A DNA stretch of 64,000 bases from an uncultured delta proteobacterium (GTDB lineage Bacteria > Desulfobacterota > Syntrophia > Syntrophales > Smithellaceae): the NCBI GenBank assembly GCA_903907985.1, contig CAIVQG010000047.1, positions 1 to 64,000 on the forward strand. Reading direction: 5' to 3'. Made by a program: the position numbers and the translations under genes. Below are positions 26,000 to 35,107 of the stretch, in pieces. Below the pieces are notes generated by a model that did no database searches, was not told where the DNA came from, and was given only the letters and a program-made list of their open reading frames with translations. The stretch's first letter is position 1. Each line of letters opens with the position of its first letter.

Positions 26000-26599
26000 T
26001 TATTTTGCCGTTAATGATTGCAGATGAGCATCCAGCGCCTGCCAAATTTCACTTTTGCCCTTCTGTGTTGTCGCGGAAAAGAGGATGGGTTTTATCCCGG
26101 CAGATACGTGCAGATTTTTTTCAATAATGCGCCGACGGTTAATCGCCTGATTATTGGATAGTTTATCGGCTTTAGTTAAAATATACAGGTAAGGAATCCG
26201 GTAGTCATCCAGCCAATCCCTCAGCGACAAATCTTCATCGCTGGGATCACGGCGGATATCTAAAATTAAAACTACCATCGCGAGACTGGATCGCTCTTTT
26301 AAATAAGTTGCAATCATATCTCCCCAGTCTTTCTTGACGGACTGGGAAACTTTGGCAAAACCATAGCCGGGCAAATCGACAAATGATACCGTCCCGTTGA
26401 TGGAGAAAAAATTTATCAGCTGAGTGCGCCCCGGAGTATTGCTTGTCTTGGCCAGATTTTTTTTCCCGACGATTGCATTAATCAGCGATGATTTCCCCAC
26501 ATTGGAACGCCCCACAAAAGCAATCTCCGGCATCGATGCCTGAGGATACTGATCAGGCCAGACTGCACTTTTCACAAATTCTGCACTAGTAATTTTCAT
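26000..26599 (-). CDS. engB: Ribosome-biogenesis GTPase EngB (YsxC/YihA)
   Basis: 199 residues from ATG 26599 (AAGGAT upstream). A frame extended to 26692 has no family support. G1 GRSNVGKSS, G3 DLPGYGFAKV and G4 TKADKL are all present. EngB acts in 50S ribosomal subunit assembly. Length is typical. Monocistronic, with AT-rich spacers on both sides. Confidence 0.95.
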   Translation of the reverse strand: MKITSAEFVKSAVWPDQYPQASMPEIAFVGRSNVGKSSLINAIVGKKNLAKTSNTPGRTQLINFFSINGTVSFVDLPGYGFAKVSQSVKKDWGDMIATYLKERSSLAMVVLILDIRRDPSDEDLSLRDWLDDYRIPYLYILTKADKLSNNQAINRRRIIEKNLHVSAGIKPILFSATTQKGKSEIWQALDAHLQSLTAK

Positions 26600-26846
26600 G
26601 TTTAAAATAATCCTTATTATGCCTTCATCCAATAAAAGCCGCACATTAGATTTATTGTCATTGCCGGAGCTCTCTCTTTTGTCATCGTCCAACTTGATTG
26701 GACGATCCAGTCATCATTATTTCATCGCCAATAAGCGATTGTCGCTATACTATAAGCGCCATACTATTCATTAATTTCCCTATAAATAGAACCTTCCCAA
26801 TTATTCACCTAATTATAAAAAAGTAACTTTGATTATTTATTCAAGA

Positions 26847-27611
26847 TCACGCTGCGAGTTCTGTTCTAACATCTTCTCTTTTCGACCAGAGGATAGGGTT
26901 CACATCATAGTTGTGTAATGCATCGATTACGGACATTGAAATTGTATGTTCAGAATCGTTTAAGAAAGCATATGCTTTTGAATCTGGTGATCGTACTTCT
27001 TTTGTTTCAACCCATGACCAAGCAAGTAGCTGCGCTGTATCTTTATTTGGCCGATTTATTGTTTGCAGTATGCGTTCCGGACATGTTTTTGATTTTGGTA
27101 TTACAAAATCAAAAACATGATCATATCCGCTTCGGCCGGTAAATTTTACCTTTGGTGTATAACGGATTTCAAGTAGATCAAGCCAGGCAACAACATCTTC
27201 GTAGAACAAACTTGCAACTATGGGCGAAGCTAAATTAAACAAATCATTTACAGCAAGCATGGATTGCAAAAGATTATGTTTACGTAAAGCAAAATTATCC
27301 TTGGATGCCAGCACTTCAATCCGACCATCATTTAATTTAACACCAAACCCATTGAGAGTCATGTTGAGTAGTGATTGTCTTTTTGACGTATCCAATTTAC
27401 AGCCTGATTGTTGCAAGTCTTCTATAATATAACCATCGTCTGAAAGAAGATAGCCGCCGTTTTGTCGTTTTGCATATATTTGAAGTGTATCATTATGACG
27501 ATCAAGATATGGCGTTGAGATTTCAACCCAGTCATCCACCTGTCTGAGGGTTGTTTTGTCTCTTAGCCACTTTGTATATTGATCAAGTAATATCTGTACT
27601 TCGTTTATCAT
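26847..27611 (-). CDS. DUF1828/DUF1829 protein
   Basis: 254 residues. The N-terminal part (about 20-120, with [20 protein letters not shown]) matches DUF1828. The C-terminal part (about 145-235, [20 protein letters not shown] then [11 protein letters not shown]) matches DUF1829. Function not established; these domains often sit in variable or defence-type loci. The gene begins inside the last codon of its upstream neighbour (ATGA overlap 27608-27611), so the two products are translationally coupled. The pair is flanked by AT-rich noncoding DNA. Confidence 0.8.
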   Translation of the reverse strand: MINEVQILLDQYTKWLRDKTTLRQVDDWVEISTPYLDRHNDTLQIYAKRQNGGYLLSDDGYIIEDLQQSGCKLDTSKRQSLLNMTLNGFGVKLNDGRIEVLASKDNFALRKHNLLQSMLAVNDLFNLASPIVASLFYEDVVAWLDLLEIRYTPKVKFTGRSGYDHVFDFVIPKSKTCPERILQTINRPNKDTAQLLAWSWVETKEVRSPDSKAYAFLNDSEHTISMSVIDALHNYDVNPILWSKREDVRTELAA

Positions 27612-28057
27612 CCAAATAAACCTCCCTGTATTGTAGGTGGTTCACTTATATTACAATATCGCATGAAATCACCAAGCAGGCTTACCAGATTTTCCGTATC
27701 GGTGAAAGCGCCATCCGGTAATGGAACGGCCCATTTGTCACCATATCCTTCACGATATAAATGAAGGTGTGGCGCTTTAATTTCAACGTCATCGGAATTG
27801 CGATGCGCTGCGCCGCCAAAATCAAGTCTAACAAGGACAATCACCTGGCGTGCTCGATTTTGATAAGTGCCTTTTAATAAATCTATTCTCCCTCTACGGA
27901 CATCAAGCCAGAAATTTTCTTTTTTATCCTTCGATATAAGTGGTATTGAAATATTCCCGCCGGACAATGGATAATTCCACGTTTCATCACTGACGCGCAT
28001 TTTCATCATAGAAATAAGTGCATCAGCTTCTGCTTGGGTAATAATTATATCGGCCAC
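27608..28057 (-). CDS. DUF6978-like small protein, partner of the DUF1828/1829 gene
   Basis: 149 residues. Contains [20 protein letters not shown] and [20 protein letters not shown], a pattern I associate with DUF6978; that assignment is from memory and moderate. No signal peptide or membrane helix. Ends in a 4-base ATGA overlap with the DUF1828/1829 gene. The two-gene overlapping layout resembles toxin-antitoxin or defence pairs, but no catalytic motif is visible, so function stays open. Confidence 0.65.
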   Translation of the reverse strand: MADIIITQAEADALISMMKMRVSDETWNYPLSGGNISIPLISKDKKENFWLDVRRGRIDLLKGTYQNRARQVIVLVRLDFGGAAHRNSDDVEIKAPHLHLYREGYGDKWAVPLPDGAFTDTENLVSLLGDFMRYCNISEPPTIQGGLFG

Positions 28058-28233
28058 TTATTTCATCCTCACTCTGCACTTGAAGAAGAACTTTTTATTA
28101 AATATTTAGGACATAGTTAAGAATAGCACACTTTATCTGAATTTTGAGTCACAATAATATAAATTCGTGAAATAATGCAATATAAAAACATTTCACTGCA
28201 AATAATACGATTAAGTAAAACCAATTCTATTTT

Positions 28234-28357
28234 GGGGCTGTTCAAAAATGCTTAGATGCAAGGCGCGCAAAAACCGAATTGCGAGGCGTATATGGAAATA
28301 CGTTGAGCGATTCGGTTTGCAGCGCAACGCCGCAGATAGGCGTTTTTCAACAGCCCC
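28234..28357. repeat. 124-base imperfect palindromic element
   Basis: The ends GGGGCTGTTCAAAAATGC (28234-28251) and the reverse complement of 28339-28357 (GGGGCTGTTGAAAAACGCC) match. The arms continue inward (AAACCGAAT and GATTCGGTTT, GCGCGC-like blocks) to a centre with CGTAT/ATACG. The whole can fold into one long hairpin. It lies 4 bases after the response-regulator stop and can act as terminator. I recall very similar palindromes scattered in deltaproteobacterial genomes, so it is probably a mobile miniature repeat. Confidence 0.8.
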
Positions 28358-28360
28358 TCT

Positions 28361-29743
28361 CTACTCCCGCTCAAAGGTAATGCCATACTTTTCCAGCTTC
28401 CTCTCGAAGGTAGGCCGGGAGATTCCCAGAACTTCACAAATCTCGCCTTTATTGATATCAGTTTCTTTAACTACTTTGCGAATGTAGCGTTCTTCCACTT
28501 CATCCAGCGTCAACAACTTTCCGGGCGCGGAGGGCTTGAATATGCCGTCTATTTCATTGGGGGTAACCTTCACAGCATCATCTGCTCCTAATTCCGGAAA
28601 ATCGCTCTTTCCCAGAACCTGGCCTTTGGCAACGACGCACGCCCGTACCAATAAATTCTCCAGCTCGCGGATATTGCCCGGCCAGTGGTACTTCATAAAT
28701 ATATCCATCATTTCATCGGAGACGCCGATAACCTTCTTGTGCAAATCCAGATTGATCTTAGCCAGCAGATAATCAATCAAGGGGGATATATCTTGACGGC
28801 GCGTCCGCAGGGGCGGGATGGTGATCGCGACAATGTTTAACCGGTAATACAAATCATCGCGGAATTTTCCTTCATTGACCATTGTCTTTAAATCTTTATT
28901 TGTCGCTGTCATGATGCGGGCATTAACCTTAACCTTATCCTTGCCGCCCACCCTTTCAAATTCCATTTCCTGTAAAACCCGCAGGAGCTTGGCCTGCAGG
29001 TTGATCGACATTTCGCTGATCTCATCGAGAAAGACCGTGCCGTAACGGGCGAGTTCAAACTTGCCGAGCTTACGAGCGATAGCACCCGTAAAGGAACCCT
29101 TCTCATGGCCGAACAATTCCGATTCCAGCAACGTCTCGACAATTGCCGAACAATTAACGGCAATAAAAGGTTCATCGGGCGAAGTATTATGATGAATGAC
29201 CTTGGCAATCAATTCCTTACCGGTACCGCTTTCACCTTGAATAAGAACGGTTGTGCGGCTTTGCGACACCGTGCCGATGGTCTTGAAGATTTCCCGCATT
29301 TCGTTGCCGGTGCCGATTATATCGCCGACCCGAAAACTTCGTGACGGCTCGGTTAAAAGGCCCTCAATCTTTTTTTCCATCTCCAGAGATTTGAGCGCCT
29401 TCCTGATGGCCATATCCAGTTCATCGACATTGACCGGCTTATGGATGTAATCAAATGCTCCACCCTTCATGGCGTTAATTGTTGTTTCCATGTCATGAAA
29501 GGCGGTAATCATAATTACTTTGACATTTTCGTTATCTTCCCGGAGATCTTCCAGAACGGAAAAACCGTCAACATCCGGCAGGCGAATATCGAGAATCACC
29601 ACGTCCGCCGGCTTGCTTACATATTTATTCAAGCCTTCGGTGCCGCTTTGAGCTGTATCCACAAGGTACCCTTCTTCCGCCAGATACAGCTCCAGAGTTT
29701 CGCAAATCGAAACATCATCATCAATAACAAGGATACTCGGCAT
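28361..29743 (-). CDS. Sigma-54-dependent response regulator (AtoC/ZraR/NtrC family)
   Basis: 460 residues. Receiver domain (1-120) with phospho-acceptor Asp about 52 (VVILDIRLPD), Thr ITAF and Lys HKP. AAA+ domain with Walker A GESGTGKE, the sigma-54 contact loop GSFTGA (usual GAFTGA with Ser) and Walker B TVFLDEISEM. C-terminal Fis-type helix-turn-helix (INKGEICEVLGISRPTFERKL). Activates sigma-54 promoters when phosphorylated, very likely by the sensor kinase encoded 51 bases upstream. Target genes unknown. Confidence 0.95.
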   Translation of the reverse strand: MPSILVIDDDVSICETLELYLAEEGYLVDTAQSGTEGLNKYVSKPADVVILDIRLPDVDGFSVLEDLREDNENVKVIMITAFHDMETTINAMKGGAFDYIHKPVNVDELDMAIRKALKSLEMEKKIEGLLTEPSRSFRVGDIIGTGNEMREIFKTIGTVSQSRTTVLIQGESGTGKELIAKVIHHNTSPDEPFIAVNCSAIVETLLESELFGHEKGSFTGAIARKLGKFELARYGTVFLDEISEMSINLQAKLLRVLQEMEFERVGGKDKVKVNARIMTATNKDLKTMVNEGKFRDDLYYRLNIVAITIPPLRTRRQDISPLIDYLLAKINLDLHKKVIGVSDEMMDIFMKYHWPGNIRELENLLVRACVVAKGQVLGKSDFPELGADDAVKVTPNEIDGIFKPSAPGKLLTLDEVEERYIRKVVKETDINKGEICEVLGISRPTFERKLEKYGITFERE

Positions 29744-29794
29744 AATAAGTTACCTTCATCTACAGCACAAAACGTTTAAACGCGGCATTACCGT

Positions 29795-32365
29795 CTACGC
29801 AGATTGAAGCAAGCGCGGACTTCTTAGTCTTTCATTGCAGGGCAAGGTCACACTTACTATTGTTCCCTTGCCTTTTTCACTTGCTATATCAATAGTTCCC
29901 TTATTAAAATCAATTATTCTTTTTACCTGAGAAAGGCCCAACCCTGTACCATATTTTTTCCGGGTAAAGAAGGGATTAAATAAATGGGGCATATCGGCGG
30001 CATCAATGCCGCAGCCATTATCCTGAACCCGTATGACAACGGCATCCCGGCTTCCCTCAAGGTATTTCAACGAAATAATGATGCTGCCATTTTCTTCTAC
30101 AGCTTCCGCTGCATTACGAATTATGTTGATGAAAGCATCGACCAGCATTGCGGAATCCGCTGAAACCGGCGGAATGCTTTCATATTGCGTCTGCATGTCG
30201 ATATGCTTATCGGCTATCCCCTTTTCGGCCATAGCCGCAGCTTGTTCCAGTACTTTAGTTAAAATTACCGGCGCCATTTTAGGCTCCAGCGGCTTGGCAA
30301 AAATCAAAATGTTATTGACTAACTCTTCCAGATGCTCAACTTCTTTTTCAGCAATTTTAAATCGCTTGAGATCGTTGCCGGTCGGATTCATCCGTTTTCC
30401 CAGAATTTGCAGACTCATTTTGATTGAAGACAGCGGATTGCGGACCTCATGGGCAATGCCCGCCGATAATTGTCCCAGAGCAGCCAGTTTTTGACTTTCG
30501 TAAAGCTTCTGCTCCATATCCTTAAATTCCGTGATATCACGCTGCACAAAAAGATAGCGGTCAGTGCCGATTACCGGGGATGTCGTAACCATCAGCTTCA
30601 CTCGTTTGCCGTTCTTTGACGTTGTTTCTATTTCATATGGTTCATAAATGCCCTTTTTTGCATCCAGCCATTTGTTCCAGACAAAAGCTTTATCTTCGGG
30701 AGCGACAAAATCCAAAAAGTATGCGCCTCTGTCTTCGCTCGCCGCAAGTTCGCCTTCTTTCTTCAATCCCCGGTTCATGTAATTGATAATGCCATTGGCA
30801 TCCACTTCAAATATTTTATCCGGCAGACTCCTGACCATAGATTGCAGGTAGTTGTTGAGTTCCCCGATTTCCCGCTGTAATGCAATATTCTGAGAAAGTT
30901 CATTTTGCAGGCTTTCCGCATATTCGCGCAGGCTTCTGGACATTTCCTCTTCGCGCGAGACATCCTGCAATGTTTCAATTGCCGCAATTACTTCCCCCTT
31001 TTCATCATAAATAGGAGCCGACAAAAAATACAAATACCGGCTACGGCCGCCGAGATTTTCAAAATAATCAGTGGCTTCATAAGCATCAAAAATTTTCGTC
31101 GATTTTTTTACTTTCTTGGTGCCATAATATTTATCCAAGCCTTCTAAATCACGGTCAACTATCAAATCGGCGATGACCGGTCTCTTGACCGAATAAAAAG
31201 GCATATAATGTTTGTCAGTATTGATCATCTCGCTTGCCCTGTAACCGGTCAATTCCGCACAGGCGCGATTCCATAAAATTACTTTGTGTTCCTTATTGAT
31301 AACAAAAGTGGGAATGGGTGAGCCTTCAATAATTCCATCAATGGTTTTCTTTTCCAACAGCAGCTTTTCCTGCCAGTCCTCACGTTCTATAACTCTTTTT
31401 TGTTCTTCTTCGATCCGCACACTCTTGCCCTCGCGATAAGCAACAGACATACTCGCGACTACTACAACCATAATAAGCAACAAGGCGCTGAAAAGAGTGT
31501 AAACAAAAGTCTTGCGCACGGGTAAAATAACCTGATTGTAAGGAGCAGCAACGAAAACAATCCATTTTTTATCTCCGGTTTGTAATGGATAATACGCAAT
31601 GATACTGCGCTCTGTTTGCTGATCGGCCTTACGCACCAATGCTTCCAGATAACTACCGCGACCTGCGGAAAAATCAATCGGGTTTTCGGTTCCCCTTTGC
31701 AGCAGGTCTTTTACATTTTTCCCGACAAGGGTCATATCAGGATGAACAATGATTTTCCCGCGATCATCGGTTAACCAGAGATTACCCAGACTGTATTCTC
31801 TCGTTTGTTTTTTGTAATCTTCAATTATGGCCGCCAGAGAATAAGAAGCTATCCAAGCGCCGGAAAAATTATTATGGCGCCGGATAGGACAACCGATAAT
31901 CATATACCAATTTGTATTTTGCTTGAGATTGGCAACAGGTGTTTTTTCCGGTAAAGTCAGCTCGAAATATAGATTTGTTTTTTTCTTCAGGGCATTAAAA
32001 TGCGAGGCTAAATTAACGGCAGGAGAGACATTCTTCGGAATAATAAGTTTTATCTTTCCGCCGGCATCGAACAGGCCGACCGCGTCGACTGCTTTTTCCC
32101 ATCCGGAAGAGAGAATATTAAAATCATCGTTAATTTCTTCTGCAGAGATTTGCTTCTGGGGGTCGAAGTGGGAAAACAAGGCTATATTTTTCCCGGCCTG
32201 CGCAAAGATATCGGAAATGTGAATTGCTGTATTTTGGGCGTGCGCGAGCTGCTGGCGGCTGAAGACTTCAACCATATCCTTTTCCCGGGCATGATTAACT
32301 GTCAAGGCAAGCAGCAAAATAAGGATTATTACAATAGCACTGGCCAACAAGATGCGCATCTTCAT
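29795..32365 (-). CDS. Membrane sensor histidine kinase with Cache and two PAS domains
   Basis: 856 residues. N-terminal membrane helix (4-23), periplasmic double-Cache-like region to about 285, second helix (about 290-312), coiled coil, PAS 1 (about 345-475, TFVINKEHKVILWNRACAEL), PAS 2 (about 515-635, LPDKIFEVDANGIINYM), HisKA H-box GQLSAGIAHEVRNPLSSIKM, N-box RNAAEAVEENG, G1 DNGCGID and G2 GTGLGL. All catalytic motifs intact. It senses a small ligand in the periplasm plus a cytoplasmic signal via PAS and phosphorylates the cognate sigma-54 regulator. Confidence 0.94.
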   Translation of the reverse strand: MKMRILLASAIVIILILLLALTVNHAREKDMVEVFSRQQLAHAQNTAIHISDIFAQAGKNIALFSHFDPQKQISAEEINDDFNILSSGWEKAVDAVGLFDAGGKIKLIIPKNVSPAVNLASHFNALKKKTNLYFELTLPEKTPVANLKQNTNWYMIIGCPIRRHNNFSGAWIASYSLAAIIEDYKKQTREYSLGNLWLTDDRGKIIVHPDMTLVGKNVKDLLQRGTENPIDFSAGRGSYLEALVRKADQQTERSIIAYYPLQTGDKKWIVFVAAPYNQVILPVRKTFVYTLFSALLLIMVVVVASMSVAYREGKSVRIEEEQKRVIEREDWQEKLLLEKKTIDGIIEGSPIPTFVINKEHKVILWNRACAELTGYRASEMINTDKHYMPFYSVKRPVIADLIVDRDLEGLDKYYGTKKVKKSTKIFDAYEATDYFENLGGRSRYLYFLSAPIYDEKGEVIAAIETLQDVSREEEMSRSLREYAESLQNELSQNIALQREIGELNNYLQSMVRSLPDKIFEVDANGIINYMNRGLKKEGELAASEDRGAYFLDFVAPEDKAFVWNKWLDAKKGIYEPYEIETTSKNGKRVKLMVTTSPVIGTDRYLFVQRDITEFKDMEQKLYESQKLAALGQLSAGIAHEVRNPLSSIKMSLQILGKRMNPTGNDLKRFKIAEKEVEHLEELVNNILIFAKPLEPKMAPVILTKVLEQAAAMAEKGIADKHIDMQTQYESIPPVSADSAMLVDAFINIIRNAAEAVEENGSIIISLKYLEGSRDAVVIRVQDNGCGIDAADMPHLFNPFFTRKKYGTGLGLSQVKRIIDFNKGTIDIASEKGKGTIVSVTLPCNERLRSPRLLQSA

Positions 32366-32402
32366 ATAAATTATAGAAACGGTTTACCTCTCTCCGATAA
32401 TG

Positions 32403-32585
32403 TCATTCGTCTTCTTTCTTATCTTCTTCCTCCTGTGCAGAGCTTCTTATTCCGAGTAAAACATAGACCAGGATGGCCGCCGTCAAAGCAATAAGGAGCT
32501 TCGCCAGGCCACTTTCAATTTTTAAGACGTAGGAGCAAATGAGCCACACAATCGGGTAAGTAACAGCGGTCAGCAATTCCTGCAT
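32403..32585 (-). CDS. Small two-helix membrane protein, unknown
   Basis: 60 residues. Two hydrophobic helices (about 8-22 and 28-47) and an acidic tail (QEEEDKKEDE). GCGAGG before the ATG is a modest ribosome site. It precedes the sensor kinase by 37 bases on the same strand, so it may be cotranscribed and assist that sensor; this is only positional inference. Confidence 0.6.
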   Translation of the reverse strand: MQELLTAVTYPIVWLICSYVLKIESGLAKLLIALTAAILVYVLLGIRSSAQEEEDKKEDE

Positions 32586-33081
32586 AGCAATCCTCGCAAT
32601 AAAAAATCCTGAATATCTTAAATAATCTAATCAAAATGTTCGTAATACTAACGGCCTTAGTATAAAATTTCAATAAAAAACATGATAAAATACAAATATA
32701 TTAATTTTGAGCCACTATTGATGACCGCAAGCGACCTCGCGCCGCTTCGAGGTGATCAAGGTTCCGCGAGTGCACTGACGATCCTATGTTCTCTACCGCA
32801 TTTGAATGTTTTATATCAGACCGTTTAACAAAACTTTAAATTATCATAAAAAATGGCCATCGTTTAAACTTCGCTGACACATAATCAGCAGATATTTGCT
32901 TTACAAACAATCACCCGCTCCTCACAAACGAATTGAAGCAATCTCAACAAATTAGCAGTGTGTGCAGATCTATGTACAGTCAAAATAGCCATATTTATTC
33001 GAAAATAATTTTACTTGCTGCGATGATGGCATGTATCGTGCAAAAGTTCTGCGCAAGTTCAAATTTGGAATTATTTCCTCT
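32586..33081. other. Intergenic stretch without a gene, about 500 bases
   Basis: AT-rich, with no coding region supported on either strand. A short inverted repeat ACCTCG/CGAGGT (about 32736-32755) is the only local structure. It separates the minus-strand kinase genes from the plus-strand atpE. Confidence 0.5.
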
Positions 33082-33110
33082 TTGATATGACGATACGTTT
33101 GTGTTATATA
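33082..33110 (+). promoter_or_regulatory. Candidate promoter of atpE
   Basis: TTGATA (33082-33087), 17-base spacer and TATATA (33105-33110), about 44 bases before the atpE ATG. A TATAAT at 33107-33112 would need a 19-base spacer. Moderate support. Confidence 0.5.
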
Positions 33111-33153
33111 ATCGGGAAAATAATCAATACACTTTTATGAAAGGAAATAAATA

Positions 33154-33531
33154 ATGGCACACAAATTTGGTAAAGGGATTTTAACAGCGTTGGCAGCAGT
33201 GGCGATTTTGCTTGTATCGAGCCCACTGGTTTTTGCCGCAGCAGAAGTAATACCTGCGGGTGAATCTTACATTAAAGTTATATTTGCTTTTGGCGCAATG
33301 CTTGGAGCAGGCTTGGCAATTGGTCTGGGGGCAATCGGTGCCGGTGCTGGCATTGGTAATGCAGCTAATGGCGCATGCCAGGCGGTTGGTAGAAATCCTG
33401 GCGTTCAGGGCAAAATCATGACCGTTATGCTCGTCGGTATGGCCATGGCTGAATCCGTAGCAATTTACGCATTGGTCGTTGCTCTTGTACTGCTCTATGC
33501 TAACCCCTACATGCGTTTCTTTTTGGGTTAA
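33154..33531 (+). CDS. atpE: ATP synthase F0 subunit c with N-terminal signal-like extension
   Basis: 125 residues; typical c subunits have about 75-90. AAAGGAA precedes the ATG. Residues 1-29 look like a cleavable signal peptide (ILLVSSPLVFAA); two transmembrane helices follow. The polar loop reads VGRNPGV and helix 2 carries the ion-binding Glu (MAMAESVAIYALVVAL). Of the known Na+ ligands, Ser after Glu is kept, but the Gln of helix 1 is Asn and the Thr is Val, so coupling ion is undecided. No atpB or other atp gene adjoins it here. Confidence 0.9.
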   Translation: MAHKFGKGILTALAAVAILLVSSPLVFAAAEVIPAGESYIKVIFAFGAMLGAGLAIGLGAIGAGAGIGNAANGACQAVGRNPGVQGKIMTVMLVGMAMAESVAIYALVVALVLLYANPYMRFFLG

Positions 33532-33583
33532 CACTTAATATCCGTTAACTACAAAATTAACCTAGGTCAGGGGGAAAATAGTA

Positions 33584-34894
33584 ATGGCAGAAACTAAAAA
33601 AAAGAAGCAGTTTTTTACTGTAGGAGGAGTGTTCTTCCTGCTAATAGTAATCCCCTTATCATTAATGGCTTTATTAATAGCCAACGGCATGTTTAAGTTG
33701 GGGTACACTATAAAGGAGAGAGCAAGTACTGTTCTCGATCAAAAATCACAGGAAGAAATAAAAGTGCGGGCCATTAACACAGCCGAAGAAGTTGCCAACT
33801 TTCTCAATGAGAGAAAGAAAGATGTTCTCACAGCGACCATTCTTCCTGCTAATGACGTCGCTTATAAACAATACCTCAAAAACAACAACAAAAGTATCTG
33901 GGTAAAGGAAGAAGGCAAAATCAAACAGGTTTCCCTGCCCCTTTATACTGATATGGTACTCATTGACAAAAAGGGTAAAGAAGTAATTAAAATTGTCAAT
34001 GGAGTAACTTTACCGGCAGATAAATTAACCAATGTCAGCAATCCTGCCAATACCACTTATGGAGTGGAAGATTATTTCGCCAAAGCTAAAGACCTTAATA
34101 AAGGTGATGTTTACGTTTCGCCGGTAATCGGCTGGTATGTAAGCAAGCCTGAATTTGAAAAAGGAAAGGTTTTTTCCGGAGTGACGCGTTTAGCAACGCC
34201 GGTTTTTGGCAAAGAAGGATTTGCCGGCATTATTGTTTTATCTCTGGATTACCGTCATCTGGCCAAATTCACCAATCACATTATTCCCACTCAAGTGGAT
34301 CAGGTATTTAAAGCAGATACTGCCAGCGGCAATTATGCCTACATGCTGGATAATCGTGGATTTCTTATTGTTCATCCCAATGATTATCATATTGAGGGAT
34401 TGGCGAAAGATGGAACACCGGTAGCACCTCTGGCGGAAAAGACTGCTGCTGATCTAATCAAAAAAGGGCAGGAAGTATTTAACTTTAACCAGATGGGATA
34501 TATTGATCCTAATCTGCCTGTCATCGCTAAAGATGCGGCAGCAGGAAATGCCGGTACAAAGTCTTACAAATTCGGTGGCCATACAGTATTTATGGCTTAT
34601 GCCCCGATTAAATTTTATGCGACCAGCTATCCCCCTCCCGCTGGATTCGGTTGGGTCGGAATGCGTATCGATGTAGAAAAATATAATGAGGCCGCTATTA
34701 AAGCCTCGAAGAATATTGATAAAGAAGCAAAAGCCTGGACGGCGACAATTATCTTTATTCTCATCGCCTCGATGATTATTCTCTTTTTCATTATGTGGTT
34801 GCTAGTGCGCGGCATTAACCGTTCGCTGCAGGCGCAGATACCTGAGGGTTCGCAATCGCCGACATTCGACGACGATGATGATGACGACAAATAA
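33584..34894 (+). CDS. Membrane protein with Cache-type sensor domain and poly-Asp tail
   Basis: 436 residues. Helix 1 (about 14-34), large extracytoplasmic domain (about 40-390) with Cache-like pieces (YTDMVLIDKKGKEVIKIVNG, VDQVFKADTASGNYAYMLDN, GFLIVHPNDYHI), helix 2 (about 395-418), then only a short cytoplasmic tail ending in eight Asp residues and Lys. There is no HAMP, kinase, MCP or cyclase output domain. It would bind a ligand outside the cell and must signal through a partner, if it signals at all. 52 bases after atpE, same strand, possibly cotranscribed. Confidence 0.8.
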   Translation: MAETKKKKQFFTVGGVFFLLIVIPLSLMALLIANGMFKLGYTIKERASTVLDQKSQEEIKVRAINTAEEVANFLNERKKDVLTATILPANDVAYKQYLKNNNKSIWVKEEGKIKQVSLPLYTDMVLIDKKGKEVIKIVNGVTLPADKLTNVSNPANTTYGVEDYFAKAKDLNKGDVYVSPVIGWYVSKPEFEKGKVFSGVTRLATPVFGKEGFAGIIVLSLDYRHLAKFTNHIIPTQVDQVFKADTASGNYAYMLDNRGFLIVHPNDYHIEGLAKDGTPVAPLAEKTAADLIKKGQEVFNFNQMGYIDPNLPVIAKDAAAGNAGTKSYKFGGHTVFMAYAPIKFYATSYPPPAGFGWVGMRIDVEKYNEAAIKASKNIDKEAKAWTATIIFILIASMIILFFIMWLLVRGINRSLQAQIPEGSQSPTFDDDDDDDK

Positions 34895-34900
34895 TTAACA

Positions 34901-34932
34901 AAAAAGGCCGAATTTAATTCGGCCTTTTTTTT
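34901..34932 (+). terminator. Rho-independent terminator
   Basis: AAAAAGGCCGAAT (34901-34913) pairs with ATTCGGCC followed by TTTTTTTT (34917-34932), loop TTA. It ends the atpE-Cache transcription unit, 6 bases after the stop. Confidence 0.93.
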
Positions 34933-35026
34933 CTTCTAAAAAACTACAAAAACGATTAATTCCAACGGTGCGTCTTTAACCATTATCTTGTTGAAATCAT
35001 TGATATAACATATTAGATATTTTCAT

Positions 35027-35055
35027 TTGACTTAGCCTATCAAAACTGGTAGATA
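35027..35055 (+). promoter_or_regulatory. Candidate ppsA promoter
   Basis: TTGACT (35027-35032), 17-base spacer, TAGATA (35050-35055); about 46-base leader before the ATG at 35108. Confidence 0.6.
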
Positions 35056-35107
35056 CGCGCAAACTTAGAAGACTAAAATTTCGTAATTGTTCCCCCAGGA
35101 GGATTTA

